This document shows positions 22,961 through 33,979 of a stretch of 64,000 nt of DNA, piece by piece; position 1 is the stretch's first letter, and each line of letters starts with the position of its first letter. The DNA is from Venturia oleaginea (lineage: Eukaryota; Ascomycota; Dothideomycetes; Venturiales; Venturiaceae), in the NCBI GenBank assembly GCA_013176395.1, contig JABMLP010000028.1, positions 62,001-126,000 of the forward strand, in the 5' to 3' direction. A program made the translations under genes and the position numbers. The notes beneath the pieces are model-generated. The model searched no databases. It had not been told where the DNA came from and saw nothing but the letters and a program-made list of their open reading frames with translations.

Positions 22961-23212
22961 CGAGGCATGTTGGATTCCCCCACACAAGACAATACCCTAG
23001 TGTGAGGGATATGATAGACAGGGCGAGGTCGGGAACGTTACGCTATGGCTGAAGCGGCCAAGCCTTCGGTTGCCGCAGCTTCCGTTTTGCCCAAGATCAT
23101 CATCGATCATCGCAGTTCTCGACTCCAACAAATCCATCAAGGACGCCGCCGCAACAAATTCGAGTGTCCTCCAGCAGCATAACCTTTCTATATTCCCACA
23201 TACATAGCAACC
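22961..23212. promoter_or_regulatory. 252-bp divergent promoter of the HET gene and KEI1
   Basis: The two start codons face away from each other across 252 bp. No specific site is recognised. This is inferred from layout. Confidence 0.45.
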
Positions 23213-24212
23213 ATGGCGCGGCTGCCCCCCTTCAAGGTCCCGCGACCAACTGTGCGCGTCCCTCCCTATTCCTCGTTGCCCACGATACTAACTCCACCGC
23301 CAGAAATTCCTAGGTTTTCTCTCTCTCCGCAACGGAACCCAACTCATACTCCTCGCACATGTAATCAACAAAGTCTCGGGCTTCTATGGCATCCTCGCCC
23401 TCTTCACAGGCTACCCTATCTCCTGGCTGCAGCTCTCCATGTACATCTACTCCCTGATAAACCTCTTCATTACTCTCTATCTAGGAGAGCATATCAAGAC
23501 TGGATCGGCATGGCATTGTATAGCTTTCGCGCAATTATACGCCATCGACTCAGTCATCAACGCTGCATACACATGTTTCTTTGCCGTCGCGTGGTTCATG
23601 GTCCTTGCCTCCAACGATAACAAGTCAAAGGCCCCAGGCGCAAAGACAATCGATGCTACAAGCGGCTTCACTTCACCGCAGTATAATGTCTCTCATGTTG
23701 AGGTCAGCGCATCTCCAGCTGGCATGAAGGGCCAAGACGCTATTGCCTCAGGATACCCAGCTACCGGAAACACAACAGGGGGCGAAGGACTTCTAGCTGC
23801 TCTCATGGGGCCAGGAAGCATCATGAGTGTATTCATTATCTGCGCATTTGTGGCCCTCCGTTTCTATGCCGTATTCGTCGTCATGGCATACGCTCGACAA
23901 ATGCTCCACCACCACATTCAAGTGTCCAGCACGCACAACTACAACCTCTATGACGGTAGCCGGAGCTCCGACCTCGCCGAGAACCCATTCGATGAGCACA
24001 AGGAAGATGGGCAAGCCTGGAAGGGCAAATTGGGTAGATTCATGGTCAGCTTGGGGCCGAACTACTGGCTCGGACGGGATGAGGAGGATGACATTTGGAT
24101 GCGAAACATGGGAAGCAAGTTCAGAAAGAGTGGAGATCAATCGCCAAGTCTTGGTGAAAGAGAGAGGAGGCGGAGAAGCGGCACTGGGCCATCAAAGCCT
24201 CTTCCGGAATAG
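23213..24212 (+). CDS. KEI1: inositolphosphorylceramide synthase regulatory subunit Kei1
   Basis: Two exons: 23213-23251 (13 codons) and 23304-24212; the 52-nt intron has a perfect TACTAAC branch site; 315 aa. Splicing after PRPT gives KFLGFLSLRNGTQL, then NKVSGFYGILALFTGYPISWLQLSMYIYSL, which fits Kei1 proteins (DUF1753). Four membrane segments are likely: about 20-45, 50-75, 85-115 and, after a Ser/Gly-rich loop, about 185-215 (SIMSVFIICAFVALRFYAVFV). The C-terminal cytosolic tail is charged. In yeast, Kei1 binds Aur1 and supports Golgi synthesis of inositolphosphorylceramide. Without splicing the conserved N-terminal part is out of frame, which supports the intron. Confidence 0.88.
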
Positions 24213-25027
24213 GTTTCTCATGCAGAAGTGGGAGACTGGAACCTCAGGGACACACTTTAATAATGGATACGATGGCATAGCGAAGTGCATAAAGTCGCTA
24301 CTGCGCGACATGTGCAAAGTAAGAGAGGGTGTAAAGCATTTCTGGGCGTCGGCACTTTTGGATGGTTGGGTTGATTGGATGCGTCAGGTCGGGTCGGGCT
24401 TTTCAGGATATCCCCATCGCAGCAGGGCGCTGCGATGTGCGTCACATTCGCTATGCATGTATGTACCTATGAAGCGTTTAAGCAAAATAATAATCATCAT
24501 ACCTTTCACCCGATTCTCGGCTTCTTTAGCAATTCCTGGTCACTGGCTACAGCAGAATAACTAGAACTCAAACAACGAATCACTGGGACCTTCTCTCGCA
24601 TCCATTTCTTGCTGCCATTTGGCACCGCAGAGCATCGTAGAACGCATGGGCCGCTGCAGCTATGCGCTTTATTTAACAAATAGAGCATTTGAACAGACAA
24701 TCCGGATCTCAACAGCTACAATGGAGGCCATGAACGCGAGCATTTCTAGATGAGACAGTATTCGAGCTCTCGTATATCGCAGCCCGACTCCGCTAGTGTG
24801 GCGCGGCGCATGGCACACTGCGCTTAATTCCCACCCCGCCATGTTTGCTTTGTATCTTATATTACAAATAACTGCACAAATTTGATCAAAATGCGTAGAG
24901 AATTTCTAGGTCAGAAGGCCGGGACAAGGTTACGCATCTTGTCAAGGGCACAGTCGTCCCAAATTCCACACGTCGCCTCTACACTCTTGGCTTCACCATT
25001 TCCAGAAGAAGGTATATCGCTATCGGC
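24213..25027. other. intergenic region
   Basis: No supported gene. An open frame from an ATG at 24891 ends near 25010 at a possible donor (GTATAT) and could be a lost first exon of the broken gene that follows; it has no recognisable motif. Confidence 0.35.
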
Positions 25028-26458
25028 TGCTTTAAATCCATCACTCACAAGCCATCAGCTATACATCCTTACGATTACACTGACGGACGCTGGCTGCATC
25101 AGGATCGTATTCAACGCGAAGTAAGGCGTGTCCGGTTTGATTTCCACGCCCTTTGCAAGCGGATACTCGAATTGAGTCCTAAAGCTCAGAAGATCACTTG
25201 TTGCGATAAAAAAGAAGGGGGATTAATCGTGTCTTTGTCTTCTCTCTAGACAATGGCGAGCGACTTGTGGCACGGATACCATTCAGTATTGCTGGGCCTA
25301 GCCGTTACACAGTAAGTTCGGAGGTAGCTACAATTGAATATCGTGAGTTGGCTGGAGTTCGAGAGAAGTGCCAATCTGATTCGTTGATACATAGTAAGAG
25401 GAAAAACAACAATTCCAATACCAAGGATCCGGGACTGGAGCGACGATACGAGCAGGATTGGCCGTGAATATATCATAATGGAGCATGCAGAAGGTACCCA
25501 ACTCCATACAGTCTGGCCACGAATGAATACGCATCAGCATATGCTGTGTATCAAAGCCCTCACCAAGGTAATGCAGCAAATGACTCAACTGGATTTTCCA
25601 GCGCATGGAGCCATCTATTTTGCGAACACTTCCTTAGACTCATCGCGGAAAGTTAGTCTGGGAGAAGATTTCTGCATCGGTCCACATACTGGAACGCGCT
25701 TATGGGATTGTGATCCATCGTCACCACGCTCCTATAACAGAACTCCGCCCAATCAAGGCCCATGTAAGCTGCACTTTGATCAGTGGAATGAAATCTAACA
25801 AATAAAAGGGGTGACTATTGAGGAATACACCACAGCGCTTGTTTGCCGGCATCGCCCAGGTGCCCGATAACCTACACGCTGGCGATGATAAACTCCCCTA
25901 TCATGGGCCCGCCAGTGAACACCTGAAGCCCCTAGAAATATGCCGAAATATCGTCGTCAATCAACTACCGAATGCCCCGCAAGTACGCAACATCTCAATC
26001 CCAACCCTCTACCATTCCGACCTCCACGCCCGAAACATTTTCGTATCCGAAGCGGATCCATCCCAAATCACCGCAATTGTAGATTGGCAATCCACCACCA
26101 TCGAACCTGCATTCAGCTACGCCGACGAAGAACCAGATATGACCAGCTCTTCTATACGCGATGCTCAAAGAGCAGGCTTCATCCCAAACATGTTCGAAGA
26201 TATGGAAAATGCAGAGAAGCGAAGGCCAAGCAGGAAAAGGACATTGATATCTGCCAAAAGACCTTCGCGGTCGGCCTTCGCGCCTGGAGTCCTGTACTCT
26301 TCTCCGCCAAGACCAGTGACGAGAGATATTTCAGACTCTTCCGTTCTGTGCCGAATACATGGGTCATGGGTGCAGCCGCTATACGACAAGAATTATTCGA
26401 GCTAATGCAGCAATGGGAGGGCCTTGTCGATGATTTTCTGGCCAATGTTTATTTATAA
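25028..26458 (+). pseudogene. broken aminoglycoside phosphotransferase (APH)-family gene
   Basis: Conserved pieces occur in the right order but in changing frames. These are YTDGRWLHQD...VRFDFHAL (from 25070), the INRVFVFSLDNGERLVARIP block (from about 25220), TTIPIPRIRDWSDD, the hinge IIMEHAEGTQL, the catalytic loop LYHSDLHARNIFV (about 26010) and IVDWQSTTIEPAFSY. One real intron remains (25343-25394). Breaks are seen at the A6/G5 run near 25210-25220, in the 25810-25860 area after a possible intron, and near 26205-26215. The last part returns in a third frame to a stop at 26458. The family is kinase-like and common in Pezizomycotina. Sequencing errors in homopolymers could explain one break but hardly all. 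Confidence 0.75.
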
Positions 26459-26971
26459 CCGCTTTTCAACGCTCTCCTCCCTCAAACAATCCAGCCAGAT
26501 ATAACCCCCCACCTTTTCTCATCTTCAAAATTGGGATAATTCAGGCTCAAGTCACGAGTGCGCTACTCACATCTCTCTCAACCTCGAATCGCCTAGATAG
26601 CCACAGCGATCTTATCCATTCATACCCAACTCATTACCACTTCAACCTCTCCCATCCTATTTAAACAGCCACCCCCCGAAGAATCATCCATACCGACATC
26701 GCCAATTTTCAGTAATCCCAAAAAGGTACTTTGCGAGAAATAGAGCGATATCATTCGCAAATATGTATTAACTTTGTGATTTGATGCTTCGCCTAATGGT
26801 GATAAAGTTTGCTGTTTTTCATATACTTTCTGATTCTACTCTAGGAGCGGGGGAGGCGGGATATAAGTCGTTATTTTCTCTAGATTGTTTTGTTTGCATT
26901 TACGTTGAATTGCGTGTGATGTTTTCATCTGCGTTGTTTTTCGGCGCCTTTGAAGCGATGGATTCGCTGTG
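26459..26971. other. intergenic region
   Basis: A C/T- and A-rich spacer. No gene supported. Confidence 0.4.
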
Positions 26972-27829
26972 CTAGTAGTAATTCGCATCTCGATGCTCCA
27001 AGCGCAATTGTGGCGTAATATTCGGTCTTGAATACCCTAAATATCTTCCCAACTTTTGGCTATATTTCAAAGGGTCTTCGAAGGTATCGCTTATAGACCC
27101 CTCCAAGCCTTCACTAAGCTCTGCCTCATGCCACCGGTCCTGCGGTTTGGCGACGAAGCGAAGCGCATCATGAAGTGTCGTCGTCGTGTATTGAACATCT
27201 CCATCTACCATGACATGATCGTCCGAAACTTCTGCCAGATCGATAGGCACCAACAGTCCTTCGTTCAAACCCGTCAGAACTATCTCGGCCGAGGTCGCTT
27301 GTCCTTTCCTCATACAGTCCAAATCCATCCAGTTCTTAGGCACCTTGTCCTGAGGTCTGATGAGAATGAATGGTGCTCGAAATAGTGGATTTAATCTGTA
27401 ATCGGAAAGATGTGGACAGTCGTATACCATGCTATACAAGGGGCTCCACTCTCTGGGCTTTCCGTTCTTCTCGCAGATGTCCTGGTGCAAAAGGTCGAAT
27501 CGATCACAAAGTTCTAAATGAGTCCGAAATGTTCGCGGAATAGCAATCACCTCGCAATTGAGGTTATTGGGGGTCTTGTGGCTCTGAAACGGAAGATCAT
27601 ATTTTATCGCCTTGGTGAGATAGGTTTGTCTCTCAAGACACGGATACTTGGGCCTTTTCCAGACATCGTACGATAGTGGTAGGGTGCTGTTTGGTTCTGG
27701 CCCGGGAGGAGAATCAGTGGCCAGATACATTGCCGCACTTTTGTTAGCGCAGTCCCTCAGATGATCTTGGACAAGGCAAGCGGCGTCTTCCGGAAAAGGT
27801 GGAAGTGGAAGCACAGAAGGTACCTGCAT
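26972..27829 (-). CDS. hypothetical protein
   Basis: One open frame of 285 codons with ATG at 27829. The protein is soluble and mixed in composition. It has Pro-rich stretches (LPLPPFPEDAACLVQDHL, DSPPGPEPN) and scattered Cys, and no signal peptide, membrane segment or motif I know. The same frame stays open about 25 codons further upstream without an ATG, so the true N terminus may come from an upstream exon. No strong homology pattern is recognised; it may be a lineage-restricted gene or a gene fragment, as it borders the transposon-rich part. Confidence 0.45.
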   Translation of the reverse strand: MQVPSVLPLPPFPEDAACLVQDHLRDCANKSAAMYLATDSPPGPEPNSTLPLSYDVWKRPKYPCLERQTYLTKAIKYDLPFQSHKTPNNLNCEVIAIPRTFRTHLELCDRFDLLHQDICEKNGKPREWSPLYSMVYDCPHLSDYRLNPLFRAPFILIRPQDKVPKNWMDLDCMRKGQATSAEIVLTGLNEGLLVPIDLAEVSDDHVMVDGDVQYTTTTLHDALRFVAKPQDRWHEAELSEGLEGSISDTFEDPLKYSQKLGRYLGYSRPNITPQLRLEHRDANYY

Positions 27830-30515
27830 GGGAAACTGCCCCGTATCTCGCGAGCTGAGACACGCACTGATCTTATCTGTCGCGACGAATTTGTTTCAGA
27901 ATTTCTTGGTTATGAGTCTCGATCATGAATACGGTATCCATGTTGCTACTGCTGCGAAGGATCTGTGCAATGGCTGTTCGGAAAATGGTACTCGTGTGGT
28001 TGTCATGTGTTAAGTGATTGTTCTGAGGAACAGGAGGTGAGGCCTGAAAGTGCGGTGCTACTACCGTGGTACAGAAGCCAGTTTGTCGGATGCTAAGCTT
28101 AAGAAATAATTCGCTCTGAACCAATGTTACGAGGCTTCTGTGATGAACTGCGGTGAGACTGCTCGCATTTTCGGCTCATATAAAGTACTTTAATTGATAA
28201 AACTGTTGAACAGTGGCATGCCAGTCCTTGATACCTCAGGCATGCCACACGTGATAGATGCCAAGGAATGCATTGACCTGTATATATATGCATGCAGATG
28301 CCATGGTGAACTTGACCTCCTTAGTCAATACAGTCAAGTCACAGGGTGACACTCGTTCTGTTCATCGGCTCCTATCGTTAAGTTCGTGTTGAATCTACTT
28401 CCGAATAACTCTGTTTGCTCGTTCAGCGTAACAAAAACTGCAAATAAAATAACGAGACCTGGACTAGGGAAAGGGTTAGAGATGGGTTCTAGAACTTTTC
28501 TACCAGCAACGCCCCCACGCCAATTCTTGGACCACTGCGACAGTCAAAGACCATACACAAAGTACAACATATACTTTGTTTGTATCTCCCACGCCATCTA
28601 ACCTGCACTCCTTTCGAATTGAGATTGCATTCTTACATGCCCGCATCTACACTATGTCATCGACCGAGCGCATATGCCTTAGGCAACACCATAGACCATC
28701 CATGTATGAGTACGACGTCCAGGTTCCTTTACCCTGATCGAATTGAGTTGCCCTTCCCATATACCCGCATCCACTACAGGATCATCAGTAACGCAATGCG
28801 TTTGTCCTGCCTATCGTGTACGCTACTTGCCCTCGTCGCTGATCCGCATCTGCACTTTTATAACATCAGAGCCCGACAGAAAGAGGAGGTTTATACTATG
28901 TCTCGTCGCTGGGACGGTAACGAGCGGCGATACAAGAGGACGCCTCTAGAAGCGCTCGAGGGACTAGCCCTCCGGCAAGACTTTGAAAAAATATGGCCGA
29001 GATCTCCAGGATTGCTGGTACATTTTGCAATCTCCTTGTAGCATGCAGAGATCCCTCCGCCTCAGATATCGTCTCTTTCATCTGGGTCTAGCCGTACGCG
29101 ATGATGTTGCAGAGCGGAATTCGCACGGTCTTAAGCCATAGGTAAAGGTTAGCTCCGGATGTTTAGCTCTGGATGCTCCGAAGGACAAGAGTAGACTTAT
29201 CTCCACAAGCTATTCGTCCTAACTTTCCAGGTACTCTGACCGGAGACTCAAACGAATTTCAACCTGCCAGATGTAAGCCTAAGAGTTAACTAAGGGGTGT
29301 ACAAATAGTGAAATTGGAATGTACAAATAGCCTTTCCCTAATTCTTTCGCTGGACTGGGCCCTTTGTCAATCCATGTCCGCCAAAAAAAACCCTGTTTCA
29401 TTACATGACTCTCAAACCAAGATCAGTATTGATAAATTCCTGAAATTTTTAACGGGACGATTTCGCTAGAAGTTTATCGACATCGATCATAATCTGAAAG
29501 TGTTGTACGAAAGTAGGTTTTATAGTTCTTGCCCGAAGCCACACAAGCAAAGACGTACACGCTAATGCTGGCGCAACGTAGACTCTGGAACACCACGACA
29601 AAAACAGACCTCGTTGGTTCAAGCCGAGTATCGCTGGTTCCTACTATCTCACCCTCAGTATCTGCTTTGGCCATTTCGCTGATCGTAGCGGTGCCAAGGT
29701 CGCTTTACAAATCCACCAGCGTTCTTAGAAGGCCAACAGAAAGAGGAAGTTCACATTGCGTTTACTTGCAATCTGGGTCAATTCTCGCAGCATTGCTGCC
29801 GTCAGGACTATCGCGAGCGCCGACATCACGGCGTCCTTTCAAAAGAGCCTGAGTGACTATACCGGTTGGCGAGCAACGGATGAGGCTGATGGGAAGACCG
29901 GAGGGCTTCTAAAACTTCGGTTTCAACGCTGGCAGAGAGTGGCATACGAGAGGGTGCGACAGATGGGTCCCATGTGGACGCTTTCAATCTCGACGTCCAT
30001 TGATTCCCTTCTAATTGAATTTTTCAGCAGGGCCAAGGAACACAACACAGCTGATAGACACACAACTTGCTTGGGAATGAACTATGCATTCCAAAAACCT
30101 GGTCTCAAGAAGACCGGGTGGTCGCACTGAGATGGAGAGTCTGTTTCCATTTGGTGCCACAACGGGCATACCATATCATGTCTCTTCGGCTATGATCAGC
30201 TGAGCATTCGTATTGATGTACTTAGACAACTCTATGAATTGGTATCGCATCAAGTAGTCAAAGTGCTCCATCTTTTTTGCTCCACGTGACTGCAAACAAA
30301 CTCTCCCAAGAAAATCATGACAGAAATCTTAAATCGTCGTGATACTCATCAATCTCAAACCAACGCACAAAATCATTGCCAAAGCCCCATATGATATGCC
30401 AACAACAGCATGATCCCCTTCCCCTCCCCTTCCACTCCGCCACTTCCCGCCTTAATTACTGTAGCAAAACTGGGCAGCTCATCTTGACGCGACAAATTCT
30501 CTTCCAGCCTTCCTA
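27830..30515. other. 2.7 kb gene-poor region left of the transposon
   Basis: Several open frames of 60-150 codons exist (for example 28580-29041, and 29529-29852 overlapped by 29756-30130) but they lack ATG starts, known motifs or clear introns. I read this as intergenic or relic sequence. Nothing specific can be named. Confidence 0.35.
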
Positions 30516-30565
30516 CTATGGTATGAGGGAAAATAAACGTTAATTGGCACCCTGGTAGCCACCCT
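30516..30565 (+). repeat. left terminal inverted repeat of outer Tc1/mariner element
   Basis: Fifty bases that match the reverse complement of 33333-33382 with one mismatch. TA immediately precedes it. Confidence 0.88.
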
Positions 30566-30620
30566 TGCAGTGGTCAATGCGGTAATCTAAATGAAGTTAT
30601 TATTCTGCTTATTCAGCGTA

Positions 30621-32040
30621 TTCTTGGTGCACGGGCTGGCCAGAATTGACGGCGCACAGACCGCCTCAATATGTGATTTTAGAGTAATGTACAGATATCA
30701 CCACAAAGCGCTTTGAATTCGCACTTGAGGCTGCTCAATAATTGATCTACAGCGCTGGGGCATCTCCCTCATGCGGTCACGAATTTGTTTAAGTGTAATA
30801 CGGTCCCATTCTGCCTGAATATCTGCCTTGAATTGGGCCACCGTTGTCCACTTTCTACCAACCAATCTACCCTTCATGATGTTCCAACAAGCTTCTATAG
30901 GGTTCAAATCTGGTGACTCTGGAAGGTGGGTGAGTAATAAGAGATCTGCTTCGCGTTTAAGGAGGGCTGGAGGTGAGTTTAGTGAGTTGATTCCGTGCGA
31001 TGGATCGCCATCCTCCTGTAGCCAGTATCTGCACTTGTGCTTTGCCTCCAAGTCCTGTATAGCCTTAATATGTTGTGACAGTATCTTTTCAGCGTAAAAG
31101 ACATGCGACATGCAGTTTCCTTTTGGTGTAGCATCCTGTTTTGCCTTTCAGTCATCGTAGACCTTGCAGCGCTCTGCAAAGGCAGTATCCAGCTCGTACT
31201 TGAGTTGCTTAGGCTTGGTAGGAGCCCGCTGCTTCTCTGAGGGCTCAACAGGATCTTTGTAGAATATGAGGCTACCTTTGTGGTTGTAGTTGACTCCGCC
31301 GGCGACGTGGATTGTGATGTCTAAACCTGTGCCTTTTGACTCATTTATAGACTTTTCTTGCCCGGGTTCACATAGCTCGTACTCGGGCTCTTCCATCAGC
31401 TGCTTTGACTGGAAGTGAGCCTCGTCTGTGAACCAAATGCGAGACCAAAAGCCTGAAATCGTGGCGGTGAGGTGTTCTTGGCCGTACTGACGGCGGAGGG
31501 CTTGATTCTTTTTGCTAATTCTCTTTTGAAACTTCTTTTTGAATCGTTTGGCTCCTATCTGATTGGCGTGGCGACGTAAAGTTCGTGGTGCGGCTTCCAA
31601 ATTGAGTTCTTCGACTTGATCTCGGTAGCCCATCTCGTGTGTTGGGTCATCTTGGTCAATTATCTTCTCTAAATCAGAGGCAGATACCAAGCTTTTTCTT
31701 CCTAAGATAGAACTCCTCTTTCTTGTTGTTCTAAGCGCTTTATTGCCCCAATCTTCTCGGTTTTTCCGCCATCTACGGCCGGTGTGAGTTGGGATGTTGA
31801 TTCCAGGAAGGTGGCAAATAGATCTAAAGCTAGAGGAGGGACTAGCGGAGTCAAGGGCTTGAAAAAATCGATTTCGCTTCACGGTATCATATTCTCGACG
31901 ATCAGTCTTTGGTAGCTTCTTTTTCGGCGTTGTGGGAGCCATAATGTGGTGGTTTATATGGAATCTACGTGTTGTTTTAGAGATCGGATGAAGGTTAGGG
32001 GTCTGTGCGCCGTCAATTCCGGCCAACCCGTGGTGTAAGT
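30621..32040 (-). mobile_element. second Tc1/mariner-type transposon nested in the outer element
   Basis: Inverted ends are recognisable: the block at 30638-30662 is the reverse complement of 32000-32024 with one mismatch, and similarity continues outward less perfectly to about 30621 and 32040. TA dinucleotides at 30619-30620 and 32041-32042 fit a TA target duplication. The element is about 1.42 kb and carries one transposase on the minus strand. It sits in the 5' untranslated part of the outer element. The exact outer limits are uncertain by a few bases. Confidence 0.8.
30698..32026 (-). pseudogene. Tc1/mariner transposase of the inner element, one in-frame stop
   Basis: One reading frame of 442 codons is interrupted only by a TGA at 31148-31150. 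Neither part is shifted. The first ATG in frame is at 31942 (MAPTTPKKK); the frame stays open to 32026. The N-terminal half has an HTH-like region and the first catalytic Asp (WFTDEAHF). After the stop come the second Asp (WLQEDGDPSHG) and the DLNPIE motif of a DDE domain. The stop lies where related transposases have Trp or another residue in the linker before the second Asp (KVYDD-stop-KAKQDA), so a single base change may have inactivated it. DDE transposases of this type cut and paste at TA sites. Function is lost unless the stop is read through. Confidence 0.8.
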
Positions 32041-32112
32041 TATCAGTGTCGTTGACGTAACCACTTTGAGGCCACCTTTGATGCTACCTTTGAGGATATC
32101 TTTGAAGCCATT

Positions 32113-33236
32113 TTGAAGCTGTATACATACGATTTTGGAGTCACAATGCGGCAGCGGCATAAGGAGCTTTCACGAGATGAACGGAATGAGGTTCTTACTC
32201 TCCACCTTGCAGGCTTCAAATACAAGCAAATTCAAGACTTTTTCCAGCAGAAGAAAGGCAAAGAGGTTACTAGTCGTCAGATCCAATGGGCTATTGAACA
32301 CGGTCATCCTACGCCGCAGAAAAAGGGACATTGTGGTGCTAAAAGATTTCTTTCAGAAGAGGACGTTGACAAAATGGAGCTGTTTGTCGTACATTCAATG
32401 ACAAACCGGCTTCTCTCCTATCAAAGCCTTGCACATATACTGGAATTGAATGTCTCCGCGGAAGTTATTAAGGATGCACTTAGAAGGAGAGGCTATAAGC
32501 GATATATTGCAATGGCTAAGCCCCCAATCAGCGAAAAGAACCGACAGCTACGCCTAGCCTGGGCTCGAGAGCACGAGAACTGGATAATGCAAGACTGGTG
32601 TATGATTCTTTGGACTGATGAGACCTGGGTAACTGGTAGGAGGCATAGGAGGAAGTGGGTTACCCGTAAGATAGGAGAGGAACTCCACCCGGACTATGTA
32701 CTGAAGAAGGTCAAAAAGAAGACTGGATGGATGTTCTGGGGTTGCTTTTGGGGGGCTACCAAAGGCCCAGGAATCTTCTGGGAGAAAGCCTGGGGTACAA
32801 TAGGTATGGGAAGTTTAGTAGACTATCAATTCCTACTCTTTCTAACGCTTCAAAGGATACCTACACCGAGAGAATTGTACCTGAGCTATCCCGGTATATA
32901 CAGCAGTATCCTCACCTCTCCCTTATGCAGGATAATGCCCCAGGGCACAGTGGTTCTATTACTCAAGAGGTATTACTACAGCTAGGCATTCGCCTAATTT
33001 TCTGGCCACCTTACTCTCCAGATCTGAATCCAATTGAGACAGTCTGGAATAAGATGAAGGACTGGATTGAGGACAACTACGAGGACAAGCAGTATTCTTA
33101 TCCACAATTGAGAAGGATTGTACAGAGAGCTTGGTACGAGGCTATTACACCAGAATTTCTATGGGACATACTCTGTACAATGCCTCAGCGCTGCAAAGAT
33201 GTTATTGAGGCAAATGGAATGCATACGAAATGGTAA
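32113..33236 (+). CDS. Tc1/mariner transposase of the outer element
   Basis: The region has the layout of a Tc1-like transposase. An N-terminal HTH lies at about residues 12-60 (RHKELSRDERNEVLTLH), or from the second ATG at 32143. The first catalytic Asp is in ILWTDETW, then GWMFWGCFWGATKGPGIF. In the other frame come the second Asp (LMQDNAPGHSG) and the Glu in SPDLNPIETVW. The two halves are in different frames. Removing 38 nt from 32818 (GTAGAC, with CTAAC inside, ending CAAAG at 32855) joins them in phase as a two-exon gene of about 360 aa. If that very short intron is not spliced, the gene is frameshifted. The stop codon is at 33234-33236, 100 bp before the right TIR. Confidence 0.75.
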
Positions 33237-33332
33237 CTGTAGATAGCCAATCAAATTCTGCTGATTCAGCTGTACGAAACACCAAAATGTGAGATCTACC
33301 CCGATAAAGGAGCTCCAAGGGTGGCTGCATCA

Positions 33333-33382
33333 GGGTGGCTACCAGGGTGCCAACTAACGTTTATTTTCCCTCATACCATAGT
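33333..33382 (-). repeat. right terminal inverted repeat of outer Tc1/mariner element
   Basis: Inverted copy of 30516-30565 with one mismatch, followed by TA at 33383. Confidence 0.88.
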
Positions 33383-33384
33383 AC

Positions 33385-33979
33385 TCCTAATCCTATCTTC
33401 AGAACATTATATTCTTTCTATATTCTTAGATAGACAAGATAAACCTTTGTCTCGGAAGCTTCCCGATATCCAAGTCCCTCATCTTTGTCGTTCCGATGGG
33501 ATGTTTGCAATGCAATTCGTCTAACCAATGTGGTGATCGACCCGAGGAGTTTGCGACACGTAGGTATTGAGGATCAATACAACGACGATCTGTCGTACGA
33601 TCTGTCATTGGCATGTCGGCGTGCAAAGCAGTAAGTACGAGTATGGAAAAAAAAAAACTGGGATTACCGGGGTGCGAATCCTTCAACTCCGATGATCCTA
33701 TCGTTGTGCTTCCAGAGATTGAGGATAAATGGCAATTCGAATTTCTGCGCTTAGTAACGTCGATCTGTACTATATATATAGTAAAATCTCTTGGGTCTTT
33801 TATCTCTACGGTACGTCACGGAGGAGGTGGAAACGAACCAGATACGAGCATAGAGATAGTTCCTTCTTCACAGAACAGGTGTAAAATCAAATATACAAGA
33901 CGACGCCACTTCAACAGAAATCAACAGATCCTTCATCGGCTTAATTCGACGAGCCCTCCTCGCCCAGACCATCTTAGAC
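33385..33979. other. spacer between transposon and secreted-protein gene
   Basis: No supported gene. Contains an A10 run near 33647 and presumably the promoter of the gene starting at 33980. Confidence 0.4.

Larger units (their letters stand above)
30516..33382. mobile_element. Tc1/mariner-type transposon (outer element) interrupted by a second one
   Basis: The ends are 50-bp terminal inverted repeats (30516-30565 and 33333-33382), beginning CTATGGTATGAGGGAAAATA and differing at one base. They are flanked by TA at 30514-30515 and 33383-33384, the target duplication expected for Tc1/mariner. Its own transposase is on the plus strand (32113-33236). Subtracting the inner 1.42-kb element leaves about 1.45 kb, the normal size for such elements. 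The near-identical TIRs suggest recent insertion. Confidence 0.88.

Noticed and set aside
28580..29041. 153-codon plus-strand frame
   Set aside because: No recognisable domain, no splice partner and mixed low-quality composition; treated as intergenic.
29529..30130. Two overlapping plus-strand frames left of the transposon
   Set aside because: The start is not ATG, no shared frame, no motif.
31148..31150. Intron around the TGA of the inner transposase
   Set aside because: No GT...AG pair close by restores the frame while keeping the motifs; both sides are already in the same frame.
33660..33685. tRNA-like T-arm (GGTGCGAATCC)
   Set aside because: No acceptor stem, D-arm or anticodon arm can be paired around it.
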